Part shown: piece by piece, positions 50,889 through 51,753 of the stretch
How the letters are laid out: every line of letters starts with the position of its first letter
How positions within the stretch are numbered: the stretch's first letter is position 1
Source of the DNA: JBBDYG01 sp040901765
GTDB lineage: Bacteria; Planctomycetota; Planctomycetia; Pirellulales; Lacipirellulaceae
DNA length: 51,753 nucleotides
Assembly: GCA_040901765.1 (NCBI GenBank)
Contig: JBBDYG010000010.1
Location: forward strand, 1 to 51,753
Direction of reading: 5' to 3'
The notes under the pieces: generated by a model
The model's input: the letters and a program-made list of their open reading frames with translations, nothing else
Databases searched by the model: none
What the model was told of the DNA's origin: nothing
Position numbers and translations under genes: made by a program

Positions 50889-51753
50889 ATGAATCAGCGA
50901 ATCAACCGAGCTTCCTTCCTAGGTGTTTGTCTCATAGCGCGGATAATGAATGCCACGATTGCCGTGCCGCGGGCGGCAGCAGAAGATTACGAGTGGATCG
51001 GCAATCAGACTGGCCCATTTTCCATTCCACATAACGCGAGCGGTCGGTATCAAATGACCTGGGTTATGCGGTTTTTTTGTTCTGTTGCGTTTCTGTTGGC
51101 TGCAGCGCTGGGTGCGTCTGCGGACGAACCCATTCTGTTTAGTACCTCAATCCTGAACAAAGCGGCGATCGGACACATTGGAAGCGCACCACCCGTGTAC
51201 GCCTCCAATGAATTCTACTCGTCGGCAGCCCCTATCGGCAACTGGCCGAGCTCCATCGATTTGACCCGAGCTCCAATTAGCGGTCATTCGGACATCGTGG
51301 TGTCGGCAGCCAACGGTGAGGCGACTATTCGCTACGATATTCAACACGAACTCGCAGCGGGCAATCATTTCCTTCTCAACAATCCGGTGACGAGTGAAGT
51401 TTCCGTCCAGGTATGGGCGCCATTGGGCGACACCGTACAAATTGAAATTACGCCGGCGATCAGTTTAACACCTGGAGTACGTGTCGAGATGACCGATCCG
51501 GTGCGATCATTTCCTAGGGCGGATATGATCACAGGTATAGCAACAGCACAGCGCGGATCAGTTGTATACGACGGAGTCACTTACGGGACATTGAATGAAA
51601 TGTTCAATAGTGGCTTTTCTAAGTATTCCACTTCGAGCCTTTACTTCACACATGGCCAATCCCAGGCTCAACTGCATGGCTTAGCTGGCTCCATCACCCT
51701 TAGCAGCCCGTTGAAATTCTCTCCAAGCCGCTTACCATATGTCCACGGGATTC
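50889..51753 (+). CDS. Exported protein, 3' end cut by the window
   Basis: One frame is open from an ATG at 50889 (GGGGGGA upstream) through the last base, 288 codons, with no stop. Three starts are possible: 50889, 51054 and 51066. The last begins a textbook signal peptide (RFFCSVAFLLAAALGASADE), while the first also starts hydrophobic (FLGVCLIARIMNATIAVP), so the first 59 codons may be a fused or remnant gene. The mature part is beta-rich: YDIQHELAAGNHFLLNNP, VSVQVWAPLGDTVQIEI and ITPAISLTPGVRVEM. No domain is recognised. The last 17 codons fall in the 53-bp end repeat, where the true sequence is uncertain. A PEP-CTERM tail may lie beyond the window. Confidence 0.6.
   Translation, partial: MNQRINRASFLGVCLIARIMNATIAVPRAAAEDYEWIGNQTGPFSIPHNASGRYQMTWVMRFFCSVAFLLAAALGASADEPILFSTSILNKAAIGHIGSAPPVYASNEFYSSAAPIGNWPSSIDLTRAPISGHSDIVVSAANGEATIRYDIQHELAAGNHFLLNNPVTSEVSVQVWAPLGDTVQIEITPAISLTPGVRVEMTDPVRSFPRADMITGIATAQRGSVVYDGVTYGTLNEMFNSGFSKYSTSSLYFTHGQSQAQLHGLAGSITLSSPLKFSPSRLPYVHGI
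51701..51753. repeat. 53-bp terminal inverted repeat, right copy
   Basis: Exact reverse complement of positions 3-55. It interrupts the open reading frame of the last exported protein. In the opposite direction it reads a short frame (IPWTYGKRLGENF and on) that ends at a stop near 51664. It probably marks the end of a repeat at which assembly stopped. Confidence 0.9.

Overview
This is a GC-rich stretch of about 51.8 kb that looks like a complete chromosomal contig from a planctomycete, most like the Pirellulales. The evidence is the combination of paired DUF1501 and cytochrome/DUF1549/DUF1553 genes, an exported Cys-type sulfatase, exported Gfo/Idh/MocA and DUF1080 proteins, an exported isochorismatase-like hydrolase, PEP-CTERM proteins, and an ECF sigma factor overlapping a Hanks-type kinase with a TPR tail. 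No rRNA, tRNA, CRISPR array or recognisable transposase was seen. The last 53 bases are the exact reverse complement of positions 3-55, so the window is probably bounded by one dispersed repeat where assembly stopped.

Layout. Positions 1-1200 hold a truncated fragment and three small minus-strand genes (a BrnT-like protein and two membrane proteins). Positions 1305-5940 hold a type II NADH dehydrogenase, a PEP-CTERM protein built of nine 56-residue repeats, and galE. Positions 6034-16889 form a glycan and sulfated-polysaccharide region: a GH106-like hydrolase, a Tat-exported oxidoreductase, the DUF1501 and PSD1-type pair, and a sulfatase. Positions 17111-22500 hold an Lhr-type helicase and a convergent, AT-richer winged-helix/HNH gene. 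Positions 22500-25210 hold a block of palindromes, a CcbP-like pair, a bile-acid-symporter-like transporter and a ferritin-like protein. Positions 25535-36221 hold reductive pyrimidine catabolism: dihydropyrimidinase, PreA-like dehydrogenase, beta-ureidopropionase, class III aminotransferase, (methyl)malonate-semialdehyde dehydrogenase and an NCS1 transporter. An exported cysteine hydrolase, YceI and a nucleotidyltransferase lie among them.

Positions 36362-39460 are a dense island of small genes: a PEP-CTERM gene, a DUF433/DUF5615 toxin-antitoxin module lying between remnants of a duplicated BrnA-like/unknown gene pair, the intact pair, and a HicA-like two-gene module. Positions 39644-46584 carry DUF1080, creatininase, aldo/keto reductase, prolyl oligopeptidase and CocE/NonD genes. 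Positions 46570-51753 carry the kinase/sigma pair, a third PEP-CTERM gene and a truncated exported protein.

How the parts fit. The pyrimidine cluster would take uracil or thymine from import to acetyl-CoA or propionyl-CoA, apart from the electron-input subunit, which is not in the window. The exported enzymes fit a lifestyle of degrading sulfated, deoxysugar-rich polysaccharides. The most unusual non-genic structure is a set of intergenic inverted repeats. Many of their arms are a short word repeated two or three times at an 8-11-base period, with a different word at each locus. One half of such an element appears to have entered the lhr coding frame.
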